Shown here piece by piece: positions 9,356-18,723 of a stretch of DNA of 64,000 bases (the first letter of the stretch is position 1; every line of letters begins with the position of its first letter). The stretch spans positions 434,001 to 498,000 of the forward strand of contig CAKNFP010000001.1 of assembly GCA_930633525.1 (NCBI GenBank), in the 5' to 3' direction. The notes below the pieces were generated by a model. It was given only the letters and a program-made list of their open reading frames with translations. It ran no database searches and was not told the origin of the DNA. The position numbers and the translations under genes are program-made. Origin of the DNA: Hyphomicrobiales bacterium (GTDB taxonomy: Bacteria > Pseudomonadota > Alphaproteobacteria > Rhizobiales > Beijerinckiaceae).

Positions 9356-10246
9356 TCAGTCCCCCATGCCCGGCTTGTCGAGCACGAAAACCTCGGCGTG
9401 GCTTCCGATTTCACTCAGGTCGATGCGCCCCAGACGCTCTGCCGTCAAGGCCTTATCGAGGACGTCCAGCGTCACGGTGCCGGGAACGGAGACAAGAAGC
9501 GACAATCCATCGCGGACGCCGGCCGATCCGAGGACCTGCCCGCCGAGCCGGGCAATGGCGCCGCGCGCCTCCTCCCGCCATCGCTCGACGGTGGCCGCGA
9601 CAAGACGCACTTCGCTTGAGCCGCCATCCGTCAGCGGCTGCGCGATGACGAAAACCGGCGTCGCGGCCGGATGCTGCGGCCGATCGATGAAGGGCAGCCG
9701 CGCGATGATCTTCGGGGTGTCGGGACCGGTCAGCCCTGTCCACCAGGGACCGGATGCAGCGGCGCCATCCGGTCGGAAGATGCCGAGATCGCCTTTGGAT
9801 TCCGCGACGGCGCGGATGACGGCCTCCGCGCTGGTATGGGCGATATAAGGAACGGTGAAGCCGAAATGGAACCGCGCGGAATCCCGCATGGGGCCGTCGC
9901 CGCCGGAGATGTCGGCATGCACGCTGTAGGGAGCCTGGACATAGGTGAAGGTGCCGATGATGACACGCCAGATGCTCTCGGCTGTGTCGAGCGGCAGAAT
10001 TCCACGGTGGCGCTCCGCCAGCTTGCGCATCATCGCCGCCTCGCGGGCCGGCCGGAAGGCTGAGCCCGCGCCCTGCGTACGCTTGAACGCGATCAGCCGG
10101 TCGATGATGTCGCCGCGCTCCATCAGGAGTTCATGCATGGCCGCGTCGATGCGATCGATTTCAACGCGCAGAACGGCGAGGTCGACAGGCGGGGCGGAAG
10201 AGGGAGGGGAAGCACTCTGTGAGGGTTCTGTCACCGAATTGGCCAT
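9356..10246 (-). CDS. Chorismate mutase (AroQ-type) with C-terminal extension
   Basis: The protein is 296 residues. After a Pro/Ser-rich leader, a chorismate mutase type II helical domain occupies roughly residues 20-105 (LRVEIDRIDAAMHELLMERG, IAFKRTQG, AAMMRKLAERH, ESIWRVIIG). The remaining 190 residues resemble the extension found in chorismate mutases of this order and have no catalytic domain I can name. It is predicted to convert chorismate to prephenate for the adjacent hisC and tyrA. The ATG at 10246 is selected over far upstream starts because the mutase domain begins about 20 residues later. Confidence 0.8.
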   Translation of the reverse strand: MANSVTEPSQSASPPSSAPPVDLAVLRVEIDRIDAAMHELLMERGDIIDRLIAFKRTQGAGSAFRPAREAAMMRKLAERHRGILPLDTAESIWRVIIGTFTYVQAPYSVHADISGGDGPMRDSARFHFGFTVPYIAHTSAEAVIRAVAESKGDLGIFRPDGAAASGPWWTGLTGPDTPKIIARLPFIDRPQHPAATPVFVIAQPLTDGGSSEVRLVAATVERWREEARGAIARLGGQVLGSAGVRDGLSLLVSVPGTVTLDVLDKALTAERLGRIDLSEIGSHAEVFVLDKPGMGD

Positions 10247-10439
10247 ACGCGTGCGTTCCGTTCCCCGAGAAATCGTTGTGCAAACAGGCCCTGCGAGCCT
10301 TCCAAGTGAAACACTTTTACGGTGCGCCGGCACGAACGCAAGATATTGAAAGGCTCCGGGCGACCAGCCATCTGACCCAGGCCCGCCGCACAATGGGCTC
10401 GATCTTTTCCTGCAAGACCTGTTGCCGAGCTGGGCCTGT

Positions 10440-10455
10440 GTTCGATATAACGAAC
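10440..10455. promoter_or_regulatory. Short inverted repeat upstream of metX
   Basis: GTTCG, six bases ATATAA, then CGAAC: perfect 5-base arms 55 bases before the metX start, in the divergent space shared with the chorismate mutase gene. It could be an operator; the regulator is not identifiable from the window. Confidence 0.3.
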
Positions 10456-10510
10456 GCGGTCTGTCGATTGCGCTCATGCCATTTCAGGCGGAAAAGGGTT
10501 TATCAGTCTC

Positions 10511-11680
10511 ATGTTGGTTAGTGCTGACACTGCCCCAGTTCCCGCTTCGCAGGTCGATGAACCGGACAGCCTTGTCGCGCGTTTCGGCCTCGACAAGCCA
10601 TTGGTTCTCGACAGCGGCGCCACTCTCGCGCCCTGGCAGATCGCCTATCAGTCTTACGGCACGTTGAATGCCGACCGCTCGAACGCCATCCTCATCTGCC
10701 ACGCGTTGACAGGCGACCAGCATGTGGCGAACCGCAACCCCATCACCGGCAAGTCCGGCTGGTGGGAGACTATCGTCGGCCCAGGCCTTCCCATCGACAC
10801 GGACCGGTTCTTCGTCCTGTGTTCGAATGTCGTCGGGAGCTGTCTCGGCACAACCGGGCCGGCGTCGCTCAACACGGCGACGGGCGAGCCCTGGGGGCTC
10901 AGCTTCCCGCTGGTGACGATCCGCGACATGGTGCGCGCGCAGGCCATGCTGCTCGACCATCTCGGCATCGCGCAGCTCTTCGCCGTCGTCGGCGGATCGA
11001 TGGGCGGCATGCAGGTGCTGCAATGGGCCGCGAGCTATCCGGAGCGCGTCTTCGCGGCCATGCCGATCGCCACCGGGCCCATTCATTCCGCGCAGAACAT
11101 CGCCTTCCATGAGGTCGGGCGCCAAGCCATCATGGCGGATCCCGACTGGCGCGGCGGTCATTATCTGCAGGCGGGCGTGCGCCCCGCCAAGGGCCTCGCC
11201 GTGGCGCGCATGGGCGCGCATATCACCTATCTCTCGGAGGCCGCGCTCCACCGCAAGTTCGGGCGCCGGCTGCAGGATCGCGATGCGCCGACCTTTTCCT
11301 TCGATGCCGATTTCCAGGTCGAGAGCTACCTGCGCTATCAGGGCGAGAGCTTCGTGGAACGCTTCGACGCCAACAGCTATCTCTATATCACGCGGGCAAT
11401 GGACTATTTCGACCTGGCCGCCGATCACGGGGGTGCGCTGGCGAACGCCTTCCGCGGCACGAAAACCCGCTTCTGCGTGGCATCGTTCTCGTCGGACTGG
11501 CTGTTCCCGACCCCGAACTCGCGCGCGATCGTGCATGCGCTCAATGCGGCCGCCGCCTCGGTGAGTTTCGTCGAGATCGAGAGCGACAAGGGCCACGATG
11601 CCTTCCTGCTCGATGAACCCGTCTTCTTCGCCACCATGCGTGGCTTCCTCGATTCCGCCGCGCGCACCCGCGGGCTTTAA
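10511..11680 (+). CDS. metX: Homoserine O-acetyltransferase
   Basis: The protein is 389 residues, an alpha/beta hydrolase. The nucleophile motif GGSMGG is at 161-166 (Ser163), with an Asp in [11 protein letters not shown] and His in SDKGHDAFL completing the triad. The CHALTGDQH and [14 protein letters not shown] motifs are typical of MetX. It acylates homoserine from acetyl-CoA in methionine synthesis; some MetX proteins use succinyl-CoA and that cannot be excluded. metW follows after 52 bases, the usual partner. Confidence 0.93.
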   Translation: MLVSADTAPVPASQVDEPDSLVARFGLDKPLVLDSGATLAPWQIAYQSYGTLNADRSNAILICHALTGDQHVANRNPITGKSGWWETIVGPGLPIDTDRFFVLCSNVVGSCLGTTGPASLNTATGEPWGLSFPLVTIRDMVRAQAMLLDHLGIAQLFAVVGGSMGGMQVLQWAASYPERVFAAMPIATGPIHSAQNIAFHEVGRQAIMADPDWRGGHYLQAGVRPAKGLAVARMGAHITYLSEAALHRKFGRRLQDRDAPTFSFDADFQVESYLRYQGESFVERFDANSYLYITRAMDYFDLAADHGGALANAFRGTKTRFCVASFSSDWLFPTPNSRAIVHALNAAAASVSFVEIESDKGHDAFLLDEPVFFATMRGFLDSAARTRGL

Positions 11681-11732
11681 CTAAGAAAAGCGGAAGCGCT
11701 CCAGGTCCGTCCGCCCCGAAAGGTTCTTACCC

Positions 11733-12359
11733 TTGGCGATTGAAGATCCCTCCACGACGCAACGCGTCGATCTGCTGCTGATGGCCGAGATGGTCGATCG
11801 CGGTGCACGCGTGCTCGATGTCGGCTGTGGCGACGGCATGCTGTTGTCCTTGCTTGCTGAACGGCGCGGGGTGGACGGCCGGGGCATCGAGCTGTCCCGC
11901 GAGGGCGTCAACCAATGCGTGGCGCGCGGGTTGTCGGTCGTCCAGGGCGACGCGGATACCGATCTGTTCGCTTATCCGGACGATGCTTTCGATTATGTCA
12001 TCCTGTCCCAGACCATCCAGGCGACGCGCCGGCCACGCGCGGTGCTGGAGCACATGCTGCGCATCGGCCGCCGGGCGATCGTCTCCTTCCCGAATTTCGG
12101 CCACTGGCGCGTGCGCGCCGACCTCGTCCTGTCCGGGCGGATGCCGGTGACGGACAACCTGCCCGAGACCTGGTACGACACGCCGAACATCCATTTCTGC
12201 ACGATCCGCGACTTCGTCGCGCTCTGCAAAGAGCTCAACGCCCATACGGAGCGCGCCCTGGCGCTGAACTCCAGCGGCCAGCCGGTGCGTTTCAACATGC
12301 CGTGGTGGGTGTGGAACCTGTTCGGCGAACAGGCGGTGTTCTTGCTGCGGCGAGGCTGA
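11733..12359 (+). CDS. metW: Methionine biosynthesis protein MetW
   Basis: The protein is 208 residues with a class I methyltransferase fold: motif I VLDVGCGDGMLLSLL, then GRGIELS, DYVILSQTIQATRRP and SFPNFGHWRVR. The start is a TTG at 11733 preceded by GAAAGG; no ATG fits upstream of motif I. MetW accompanies metX in many proteobacteria and is thought to assist homoserine acyltransfer; the exact activity is not established from sequence. Confidence 0.9.
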   Translation: MAIEDPSTTQRVDLLLMAEMVDRGARVLDVGCGDGMLLSLLAERRGVDGRGIELSREGVNQCVARGLSVVQGDADTDLFAYPDDAFDYVILSQTIQATRRPRAVLEHMLRIGRRAIVSFPNFGHWRVRADLVLSGRMPVTDNLPETWYDTPNIHFCTIRDFVALCKELNAHTERALALNSSGQPVRFNMPWWVWNLFGEQAVFLLRRG

Positions 12360-12422
12360 CACGGGGCTATGTCGCCTCTGCTGTCATCGCGACCCCTCCG
12401 CCCCTTGAAATGTCGATCGCGC

Positions 12423-13415
12423 TCAGTCCTGAGCCAGGGGATGCAGGTCGCGCACCATCGCTGTGAGACGAGCATCGAGGACGTGGGTGTAAATCTGCGT
12501 CGTCGCGATGTCGGCATGGCCGAGCAGTTCCTGCACCACGCGCAGGTCGGCGCCATTCTGCAGGAGATGGCTGGCGAAGGCGTGGCGAAGCACATGCGGG
12601 CTCAGGCGATCCGGCGCGATGCCGGCGGCGATGCCGAGATCCTTGAGGTCGCGCGCGAAAGCCTGGCGCGTCAGGTGGCCCTCGGCGCTGTCGGCGGGAA
12701 ACAGCCAGCGCTTCTGCCGGGCGACCTCCTTGTCGGTGGCAATGAGGTCCAGATGCGCGGCGGCCGCCTTCTGCGAGGCCTCGGTCAACGGAACGAGGCG
12801 TTCCTTGTCGCCCTTGCCGCGTACGAGCAGGAAGCGCTCGCGGGTCTTGGCGGCGCTGCGCGGCAGCGAGACGAGCTCGGATACGCGCAAGCCCGTCGCA
12901 TAGAGGAGCTCAAGAAGGCAGGTGAGGCGCGCGGCGCGGCGCCGCTCGACCAGCGGTCTCTTCACATCGTCGATGCCCTCGCGCGCTGTGGCGAGCAGCC
13001 GGTCCACCTCGTCCACGCTGAGCACCTTGGGCAGCGGCCGGCCGATCTTCGGCCCGTCGATGGTGACGGTCGGGTCGTCAGCGCGCAGGCCCTCCAGATA
13101 GAGGAATTTGTGGAACTGCCGCACGACGGAAAGGCGCCGCGCCGCTGACGAGGCCTTGAGCCCGCGTGCGTGGATTTCGGCGAGAAAGGCACGGATGTCG
13201 GGCTGGGCGCAGCCCGTGGGCGTCAGGCCCGCTCGTGCGAGAAAGCCGAGATAGTCGCCAAGGTCGCGCTCATAGGCCTGGAGGGTGTTGCGGGCCGCCC
13301 CCCGCTCGGCCGCGAGCATCTCAAGGAAGCGTTCCGCGAGGCCGCTCGCAAGTGGGGGGCGCCTGTTCGCCGCATCGGTCATCTCACCTCGCGCCTCGGC
13401 CGCCATCGGCATCAC
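12423..13415 (-). CDS. xerD: Site-specific tyrosine recombinase XerD
   Basis: The protein has up to 330 residues. An N-terminal SAM-like core-binding domain (about 25-115) precedes the catalytic domain with Arg177 (TGLRVSEL), Lys201 (VRGKGDK), the HxxR box His274-Arg277, His300 (ELLGH) and the nucleophile Tyr309. XerD resolves chromosome dimers with XerC at dif. Several starts are possible: GTG 13415, ATG 13412, 13406 or 13382, the last giving MTDAANRR. The first ones overlap the stop of the small upstream gene, implying coupling. Confidence 0.92.
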   Translation of the reverse strand: MMPMAAEARGEMTDAANRRPPLASGLAERFLEMLAAERGAARNTLQAYERDLGDYLGFLARAGLTPTGCAQPDIRAFLAEIHARGLKASSAARRLSVVRQFHKFLYLEGLRADDPTVTIDGPKIGRPLPKVLSVDEVDRLLATAREGIDDVKRPLVERRRAARLTCLLELLYATGLRVSELVSLPRSAAKTRERFLLVRGKGDKERLVPLTEASQKAAAAHLDLIATDKEVARQKRWLFPADSAEGHLTRQAFARDLKDLGIAAGIAPDRLSPHVLRHAFASHLLQNGADLRVVQELLGHADIATTQIYTHVLDARLTAMVRDLHPLAQD

Positions 13416-13567
13416 TTCTCGAATTTGGACGCCGGAACCGTTACGGTCACGGTGCGAGGCTTGGGCTCGACCATCGTTGCGAGTGCGTAGAGGCCGGCAT
13501 AGGTAAGGCCAGCGAGGATCCCGATGATCATGAGGAAGCGGAAGACGGTCGGCACAGCTCTCTTCAA
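13412..13567 (-). CDS. Small single-pass membrane protein, conserved position next to xerD
   Basis: The frame encodes 51 residues from a TTG at 13567 (a GTG at 13555 would give 47). One hydrophobic helix spans about residues 10-31 (FLMIIGILAGLTYAGLYALA), followed by a short exported or periplasmic-like tail VEPKPRTVTVTVPASKFEK. The stop overlaps the possible xerD starts, so the two genes are probably co-transcribed. A similar short protein with an ALAT-VEPK-type junction occurs in this place in other Rhizobiales as far as I recall; no function is known to me. Confidence 0.65.
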   Translation of the reverse strand: MKRAVPTVFRFLMIIGILAGLTYAGLYALATMVEPKPRTVTVTVPASKFEK

Positions 13568-13653
13568 CCTATCGCGAGATTTCAGCCGAAAGTGTGGCCC
13601 TGATCAAGTTACGGGAATGACGTAAACAAAAACTCCATGATAGTGAAAGCCGT

Positions 13654-14280
13654 ATGGACGAGTCGCGCAACATCGGGGTAACCGACCCTGAGATCGAAGC
13701 CCTGCAGCGGGCGCTCAACGGGAGGTCGCTGGTCCTCATCGGCATGATGGGGGCTGGCAAGAGCACGGTGGGGCGCAGGCTCGCCACGCGGCTCAATCTC
13801 AATTTCGTGGATGCCGACCACGAGATCGAGCGCGCCGCGGGCATGACTATTCCTGAGATTTTCGCGAGCCAGGGCGAAGCACAATTTCGTGATGGCGAGC
13901 GCCGCGTCGTCGGCCGCCTGCTGAGCGAGGGGCCCCAGGTCCTGGCCACGGGGGGCGGCGCCTATATGAACGCCGAGACGCGCGCCCATATCGCCGAGGC
14001 CGGCATCTCGGTGTGGCTGAAGGCTGATTTCGATGTGCTGTTCCGGCGCGTGCGCAAACGCCCCGGTCGCCCGCTGCTGCATACGCCCGATCCTGAGGGC
14101 ACGCTGCGGCGTCTGATCGACGAGCGCTACCCGACCTACGCCGGGGCCGACATCACCGTGATCTCCCGCGACGCGCCCCATGAGGCCATCGTCGAGGAAA
14201 TCGTCGAGGCGTTGCGGCAGTACCTCTCCCTTCCCAAACTGGACCTCCTGTCCCATCCGAAACTGGATCTCGACCGATGA
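13654..14280 (+). CDS. aroK: Shikimate kinase
   Basis: The protein is 208 residues. The P-loop GMMGAGKST is at 30-38, followed by the shikimate-binding DADHEIE segment, the FRDGERR motif and the GGGAY loop. The lid RPGRPLL contains the conserved arginines. It phosphorylates shikimate in the chorismate pathway. The stop overlaps the aroB start (ATGA at 14277-14280). It diverges from the small membrane protein gene. Confidence 0.95.
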   Translation: MDESRNIGVTDPEIEALQRALNGRSLVLIGMMGAGKSTVGRRLATRLNLNFVDADHEIERAAGMTIPEIFASQGEAQFRDGERRVVGRLLSEGPQVLATGGGAYMNAETRAHIAEAGISVWLKADFDVLFRRVRKRPGRPLLHTPDPEGTLRRLIDERYPTYAGADITVISRDAPHEAIVEEIVEALRQYLSLPKLDLLSHPKLDLDR

Positions 14281-15413
14281 CCCCCGTGACACACGCCGCA
14301 GCCGGCCGCGAGACCGTGCACGTTCCATTGGGCGATCGCGCCTATGACATCCTCATCGGCCGCGGCGTGCTGGCGGAAGCCGCGCCACGCATCGCGGCGC
14401 TGGCGCCGGGCGGGGCGGCGGCCATCGTCACGGACGAGAGCGTCGGCGCGCTCTATGGCCAGCGTCTCAGCGAGGCGCTCGCCACGGCGGGCCTCCGCAC
14501 GACGATCATCACCGTGCCGGCGGGGGAGGCCAGCAAGAGCTACCCGCGCCTTGTCGAGGTCTGCGATGCGCTTCTGGCCGCCCGCATCGAGCGCGGCGAT
14601 CTCGTCATCGCGCTCGGTGGCGGCGTCATCGGCGATCTCGCCGGCTTCGCGGCCTCCATCGTCCGCCGTGGCCTGCGCTTCGTCCAGGTGCCGACGAGCC
14701 TCCTGGCCCAGGTCGATTCCTCGGTCGGCGGCAAGACGGGCATCAATTCGACCCACGGCAAGAACCTGATCGGCGCCTTCCATCAGCCGAGCCTCGTGGT
14801 GGCCGATACCGGGCTGCTCGACAGCCTGAGCCCGCGCGAGTTCCGTGCCGGTTATGCCGAGGTGGTGAAATATGGCCTCATCGACGACCCCGGCTTCTTC
14901 GCCTGGTGCGAGAGCAATGCGCAGGCCATCTTCGGGCCGGGGCCGGCGCGCGACCATGCGGTAGCGACGAGCTGCCGTGCCAAGGCGGCCGTCGTCGTGC
15001 GCGACGAGCGGGAGGAGGGCGACCGCGCCCTGCTCAACCTCGGCCACACCTTCGCCCATGCGCTCGAACGGGCGACGGGCTACGACGGCAGCCGGCTGGT
15101 GCACGGCGAGGCCGTGGCGGTCGGGCTTGCGCTCGCCTTCCGCTTCTCGGTGGAGCGCAATCTGTGCCCGCCGGAGGACGCCGCGCGCGTCGCGGTGCAT
15201 CTCGCCGGTGTCGGATTGCCGACCCGCCTGCAGGACGTGCCCGGCGACATCGGCACCGCCGACAGCCTGCTGGACGCCATGGCGCAGGACAAGAAGGTCA
15301 AGCGCGGCGCGCTCACCTTCATCCTGGCGCGCGGCATCGGCCAGAGCTTCATCGCCCACGGCGTCGAGGCCGACAGCGTGCGTGCTTTTCTTGTCAATGA
15401 ATTAACGGTGTGA
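14277..15413 (+). CDS. aroB: 3-Dehydroquinate synthase
   Basis: The protein is 378 residues. NAD-binding and active-site motifs are present: GGGVIGDLAGFAAS, PTSLLAQVDSSVGGKTGIN, GYAEVVKYGLI with the zinc Glu, and the late zinc His ligands in NLGHTFAHALE and VHGEAVAVG. It cyclises DAHP to 3-dehydroquinate. Translation is coupled to aroK. The following sequence changes sharply to AT-richer composition. Confidence 0.95.
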   Translation: MTPVTHAAAGRETVHVPLGDRAYDILIGRGVLAEAAPRIAALAPGGAAAIVTDESVGALYGQRLSEALATAGLRTTIITVPAGEASKSYPRLVEVCDALLAARIERGDLVIALGGGVIGDLAGFAASIVRRGLRFVQVPTSLLAQVDSSVGGKTGINSTHGKNLIGAFHQPSLVVADTGLLDSLSPREFRAGYAEVVKYGLIDDPGFFAWCESNAQAIFGPGPARDHAVATSCRAKAAVVVRDEREEGDRALLNLGHTFAHALERATGYDGSRLVHGEAVAVGLALAFRFSVERNLCPPEDAARVAVHLAGVGLPTRLQDVPGDIGTADSLLDAMAQDKKVKRGALTFILARGIGQSFIAHGVEADSVRAFLVNELTV

Positions 15414-15644
15414 TTGGCTGCGAGGTCCGCTGGGCAACGTTTCATCAAGTGAGCCGCCTGAAACAGAGGTGGTGTCTAACGCCGACATATGGATTTCGCG
15501 AGTGGCGTCGGCTGATTTCATGGCAGAAGTATTACATGTATGGGCGGATATATTTTTGAATAATACTAATTCCCCTTAATTTTGACATGAAATACATGTT
15601 TTTCTGATTGTGCCTTTAGTGCTGATATTTCTGGTAAATTGCAT

Positions 15645-17180
15645 ATGAATAATTCTTTTATCGAAACTCTGCCGTCGGGGGATGTCAATATTGATGGAAT
15701 TCTTTTAGGGTCGAAGTGGAAGCATGGCGTTATTAGCTACTCATTTCCCCTGAAAAGTCCCCTTTCCCAGAGCGCTTCGCATGAATACCCAAAATTCATG
15801 CCTATAGAAAATCACGAAACACAACGCTTTATTCGAGATGTACTGCGCGAATATGAGGATGTCGTTTCTCTTGAATTTGTTGAGAAGGCTGAGTGCCCGG
15901 AGGATTCTAATATAAATTTCGGTTTCGCGGCTCTGAAGGATGGGAAAGGCGGGATTGCGCTACCCAACGCGGAGAACGGAGGACGTGATGTCTTGCTGTC
16001 GTCCGCTTTTGGGCCGCTATTTTTGGACGAGATAAAGCTTGTACCGGGCGAGATATTATACACAACTGCGCTTCACGAGGTCGGCCATGCGCTCGGCCTT
16101 ATGCATGGTCATGGCGATGGTGGTTCTCCTTTCGGCATGATGACACCGGATGCGGACAACCAGTGCAATTCGATCATGACATACACGGGCAATGGCTCAC
16201 CCGATCGCCCTCAGGGTCCTATGTTGTATGACGTAGCCGCTTTGCAACATCTCTACGGCGCGAATTTCGAGACCCGCAGCACAGATACGGTCTATAATTT
16301 CAGCCCGACGACCGGCGAAATGCTTGTCAACGGTGAGGGCCAGGGCGTCCCGCACAAGAACATCGTCTTCCGCAACATCTGGGATGGAGGCGGGAAGGAT
16401 ACGTACGATTTCTCCAATTTTGACGAGGGCGTCAACGTCGACCTCCGTCCCGGCAAATGGAGTCTCTTTTCGCGCGTGCAGCTTGCAAAGCTCGAAGACG
16501 GCAACCACGCTCCGGGCAACATTTCCAACGCGCTGCTGCCGGGTGGGGATGAGCGCGCGCTCATCGAGAACGCCGTGGGCGGCAAGGGCGATGACAAGAT
16601 ATTCGGCAATGACGCCGCCAATGAACTGTGGGGCGGGGGTGGCGACGACAAGCTCCAGGGCCTGGGGGGCGACGACAGGCTGGAGGGAGGCAAGGGCAAT
16701 GATCTCCTCTATGGCAATGAGGGAAATGATTGGCTCCTTGGCGGGGAGGGAGATGACCAGCTCTTCGGTGGCACCGGTGATGACTGGCTTTTCGGCGGCA
16801 CCGGCGATGATACCCTTAACGGTGGCGAGGGGGACGACCAGCTCTACGGCGGGGAGGGAGACGACGAACTCATCGGTGGCGGCGGCAATGACCGGATGAC
16901 GGGTGGCGCCGGGCGCGACATGTTCTGGCTCACATCGGCCAAGGACCATGTGGTGATCACGGACTTTGCCGCCGCGAGCCGACATGCCGAGCACGACGTC
17001 ATTAATCTAGCGAGCTTCGACGGTAGAAATGCGGATGCGCAACGCCTTCTCAATACCGCGCAGCAAAGAGGCGACGACGTCCTGCTGTCTTTCGATGGAG
17101 GTGGCACCGTAACCCTTTTGGGCTGCAAGGTCGGTGACCTCACTCTCGATGATTTCTACCATCCGGCCTTATCCAGCTGA
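15645..17180 (+). CDS. Serralysin-like RTX metalloprotease (M10B)
   Basis: The protein is 511 residues. There is no N-terminal signal peptide. The metzincin zinc site HEVGHALGLMH is at 144-154, with the Met-turn in SIMTYTG about 30 residues later. After a beta-rich linker come eleven nonapeptide RTX repeats of GGxGDDxLx type (about residues 325-425), which bind calcium and guide type I secretion. The last 85 residues form the C-terminal secretion-type domain. It is probably an extracellular protease exported by an ABC type I system, but no such exporter or inhibitor gene is nearby. The ATG at 15645 is used; TTG 15639 is an alternative. The N-terminal half is visibly AT-richer than neighbouring genes, suggesting transfer. 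Confidence 0.88.
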   Translation: MNNSFIETLPSGDVNIDGILLGSKWKHGVISYSFPLKSPLSQSASHEYPKFMPIENHETQRFIRDVLREYEDVVSLEFVEKAECPEDSNINFGFAALKDGKGGIALPNAENGGRDVLLSSAFGPLFLDEIKLVPGEILYTTALHEVGHALGLMHGHGDGGSPFGMMTPDADNQCNSIMTYTGNGSPDRPQGPMLYDVAALQHLYGANFETRSTDTVYNFSPTTGEMLVNGEGQGVPHKNIVFRNIWDGGGKDTYDFSNFDEGVNVDLRPGKWSLFSRVQLAKLEDGNHAPGNISNALLPGGDERALIENAVGGKGDDKIFGNDAANELWGGGGDDKLQGLGGDDRLEGGKGNDLLYGNEGNDWLLGGEGDDQLFGGTGDDWLFGGTGDDTLNGGEGDDQLYGGEGDDELIGGGGNDRMTGGAGRDMFWLTSAKDHVVITDFAAASRHAEHDVINLASFDGRNADAQRLLNTAQQRGDDVLLSFDGGGTVTLLGCKVGDLTLDDFYHPALSS

Positions 17181-17288
17181 CGGATAATCGCATCCCAACG
17201 TCGCGGCGTAGTGAATATTATAATTATACGTGATTATTCGTGAGTTTATTTTGAATTTCTTGCAGATTTATATTGTGGTGAGGGTTTT

Positions 17289-17747
17289 ATGATTAAGTCA
17301 ACAATCTCTGTATTTGGTCACACATATGGCTCAGATTTCGACACGCGTCCTATTACATCGACTTCCGAGGTTGGCGCGGTCACTGGAGAAATGAACACTG
17401 GTGGCACGGTATCAGTGGACAACGGGGCACAGAGGCTGACGCTTGAGAAGCCCTTCGCGGAGGGAACGGATGGCAGTGATGCCTTTACGCTCACTTCAAC
17501 CGGCGATGTCTTTGTCATCGACTGGTTCATGCCGGCGAGCCGACATCTCCCCGACCATGACGTCATCGATCTGACGGAACTCGGGGGCGGGTATGCGACT
17601 GCTAAGCATATGCTTGAGGGGGTCAGGGACCAGGATGACCGGGACGGCGCCCTGGTGCCTTTCGAAGATGGCGGCGGCGTGATCCTTCTCGGCGTCAGAG
17701 CTCATGAACTCGGGCTACAGGACTTCAGCTTTCTTCCGTCATCCTGA
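17289..17747 (+). CDS. Free-standing homologue of the RTX protease C-terminal domain
   Basis: The protein is 152 residues. From residue 60 on it aligns with the end of the upstream protease: the pairs DAFTLTS/DMFWLTS, ASRHLPDHDVIDL/ASRHAEHDVINL, FEDGGGVILLG/FDGGGTVTLLG and the terminal DFSFLPSS/DFYHPALSS correspond. It has neither the zinc motif nor any RTX nonapeptide. The first 55 residues are unrelated to anything I recognise. A GTGAGG-type ribosome site precedes the ATG. It follows the protease in the same orientation after 108 AT-rich bases. It may be a small type I secreted protein or a partner of the protease; the family relation is visible, the function is not. Confidence 0.75.
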   Translation: MIKSTISVFGHTYGSDFDTRPITSTSEVGAVTGEMNTGGTVSVDNGAQRLTLEKPFAEGTDGSDAFTLTSTGDVFVIDWFMPASRHLPDHDVIDLTELGGGYATAKHMLEGVRDQDDRDGALVPFEDGGGVILLGVRAHELGLQDFSFLPSS

Positions 17748-17915
17748 CGAGGCCGGGGGCTGACGGCGGGTAGTATTCTGCGGAATGTTCTGTCTTGAGT
17801 TGATCCCGATGGCGAGCCGAGGTCGGATTGATAGATAGGCTGCCGTGTCATTCCGGCACTGCACCGGTGCGGGTGCTCGGTCCTGATAAGGGTGACACGG
17901 CGAGTTCCCGCCCAC

Positions 17916-18518
17916 TTAGAACGTCGTGCGCTGGCGGATGGCCGCTGCGAGGGTGCCTTCGTCGAGATAGTCGAGCTCGCCGCCCACCGGCACGCCGTGG
18001 GCGAGGCGGGTGATCTTCACGGGATAGGATGACAGCAGGTCGGTGATGTAATGCGCCGTCGTCTGGCCGTCCACGGTGGCGTTCAGCGCCAGGATGACTT
18101 CGGTCAAGCCCGGCTCGGCCGCGCGGGCGACGAGCCGGTCGAGGTTGAGGTCCTCGGGGCGGATGCCGTCGAGGGCCGAGATCACGCCGCCGAGGACGTG
18201 GTAGCGGGCGTTGATAACGCCCGCCCGCTCCAGCGCCCACAGGTCGGCGACGTCCTCCACGACGACGAGAAGCGTCGGGTCGCGGCGGGCGTCGCAGCAG
18301 ATGGTGCAGGGATCGACGGTGTCGATATTGCCGCAGGAGGTGCAGACCAGCACGCGCTCGGCCGTGACCCGCGTCGCATCGGCGAGCGGCACGAGCAACT
18401 GCTCCTTTTTCTTGATCAGCGTCAGCGCCGCCCGTCGCGCCGAGCGCGGCCCAAGGCCGGGCAGGCGGGCCAGCAGCTGGATCAGCCGTTCAATCTCGGG
18501 GCCGATGGGCGATGCCAT
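17916..18518 (-). CDS. recR: Recombination mediator RecR
   Basis: The protein is 200 residues. An N-terminal helix-hairpin-helix ([20 protein letters not shown]) is followed by a four-cysteine zinc finger ([16 protein letters not shown]) and a Toprim domain beginning [15 protein letters not shown] and containing [16 protein letters not shown]. RecR acts with RecF/RecO in loading RecA on gaps. It is in the classic dnaX-ybaB-recR order on the minus strand. Confidence 0.95.
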   Translation of the reverse strand: MASPIGPEIERLIQLLARLPGLGPRSARRAALTLIKKKEQLLVPLADATRVTAERVLVCTSCGNIDTVDPCTICCDARRDPTLLVVVEDVADLWALERAGVINARYHVLGGVISALDGIRPEDLNLDRLVARAAEPGLTEVILALNATVDGQTTAHYITDLLSSYPVKITRLAHGVPVGGELDYLDEGTLAAAIRQRTTF

Positions 18519-18723
18519 AATGCGGACTTGTTCCTTGATGGATGAGCTGTATGGCTCACCCTCTGTAGGAAGATGCGGATTGGCTCACGCCGCTCGTTCT
18601 GCGGCAAGCCGTTGGCCTGAACCCAGCTTCCGGGATGACACGACTGTTCTCGCATCCCTCTCCGTCAGCGGGAGGAGGTCCAAGACACGGCGTCGCCAGA
18701 AACACGGAACGCCGATCTGTTCC

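Noticed and set aside
10247..10510. SAM-II riboswitch upstream of metX
   Set aside because: I looked for the conserved pseudoknot segments on the plus strand and did not find them; only a short GTTCG/CGAAC inverted repeat is present.
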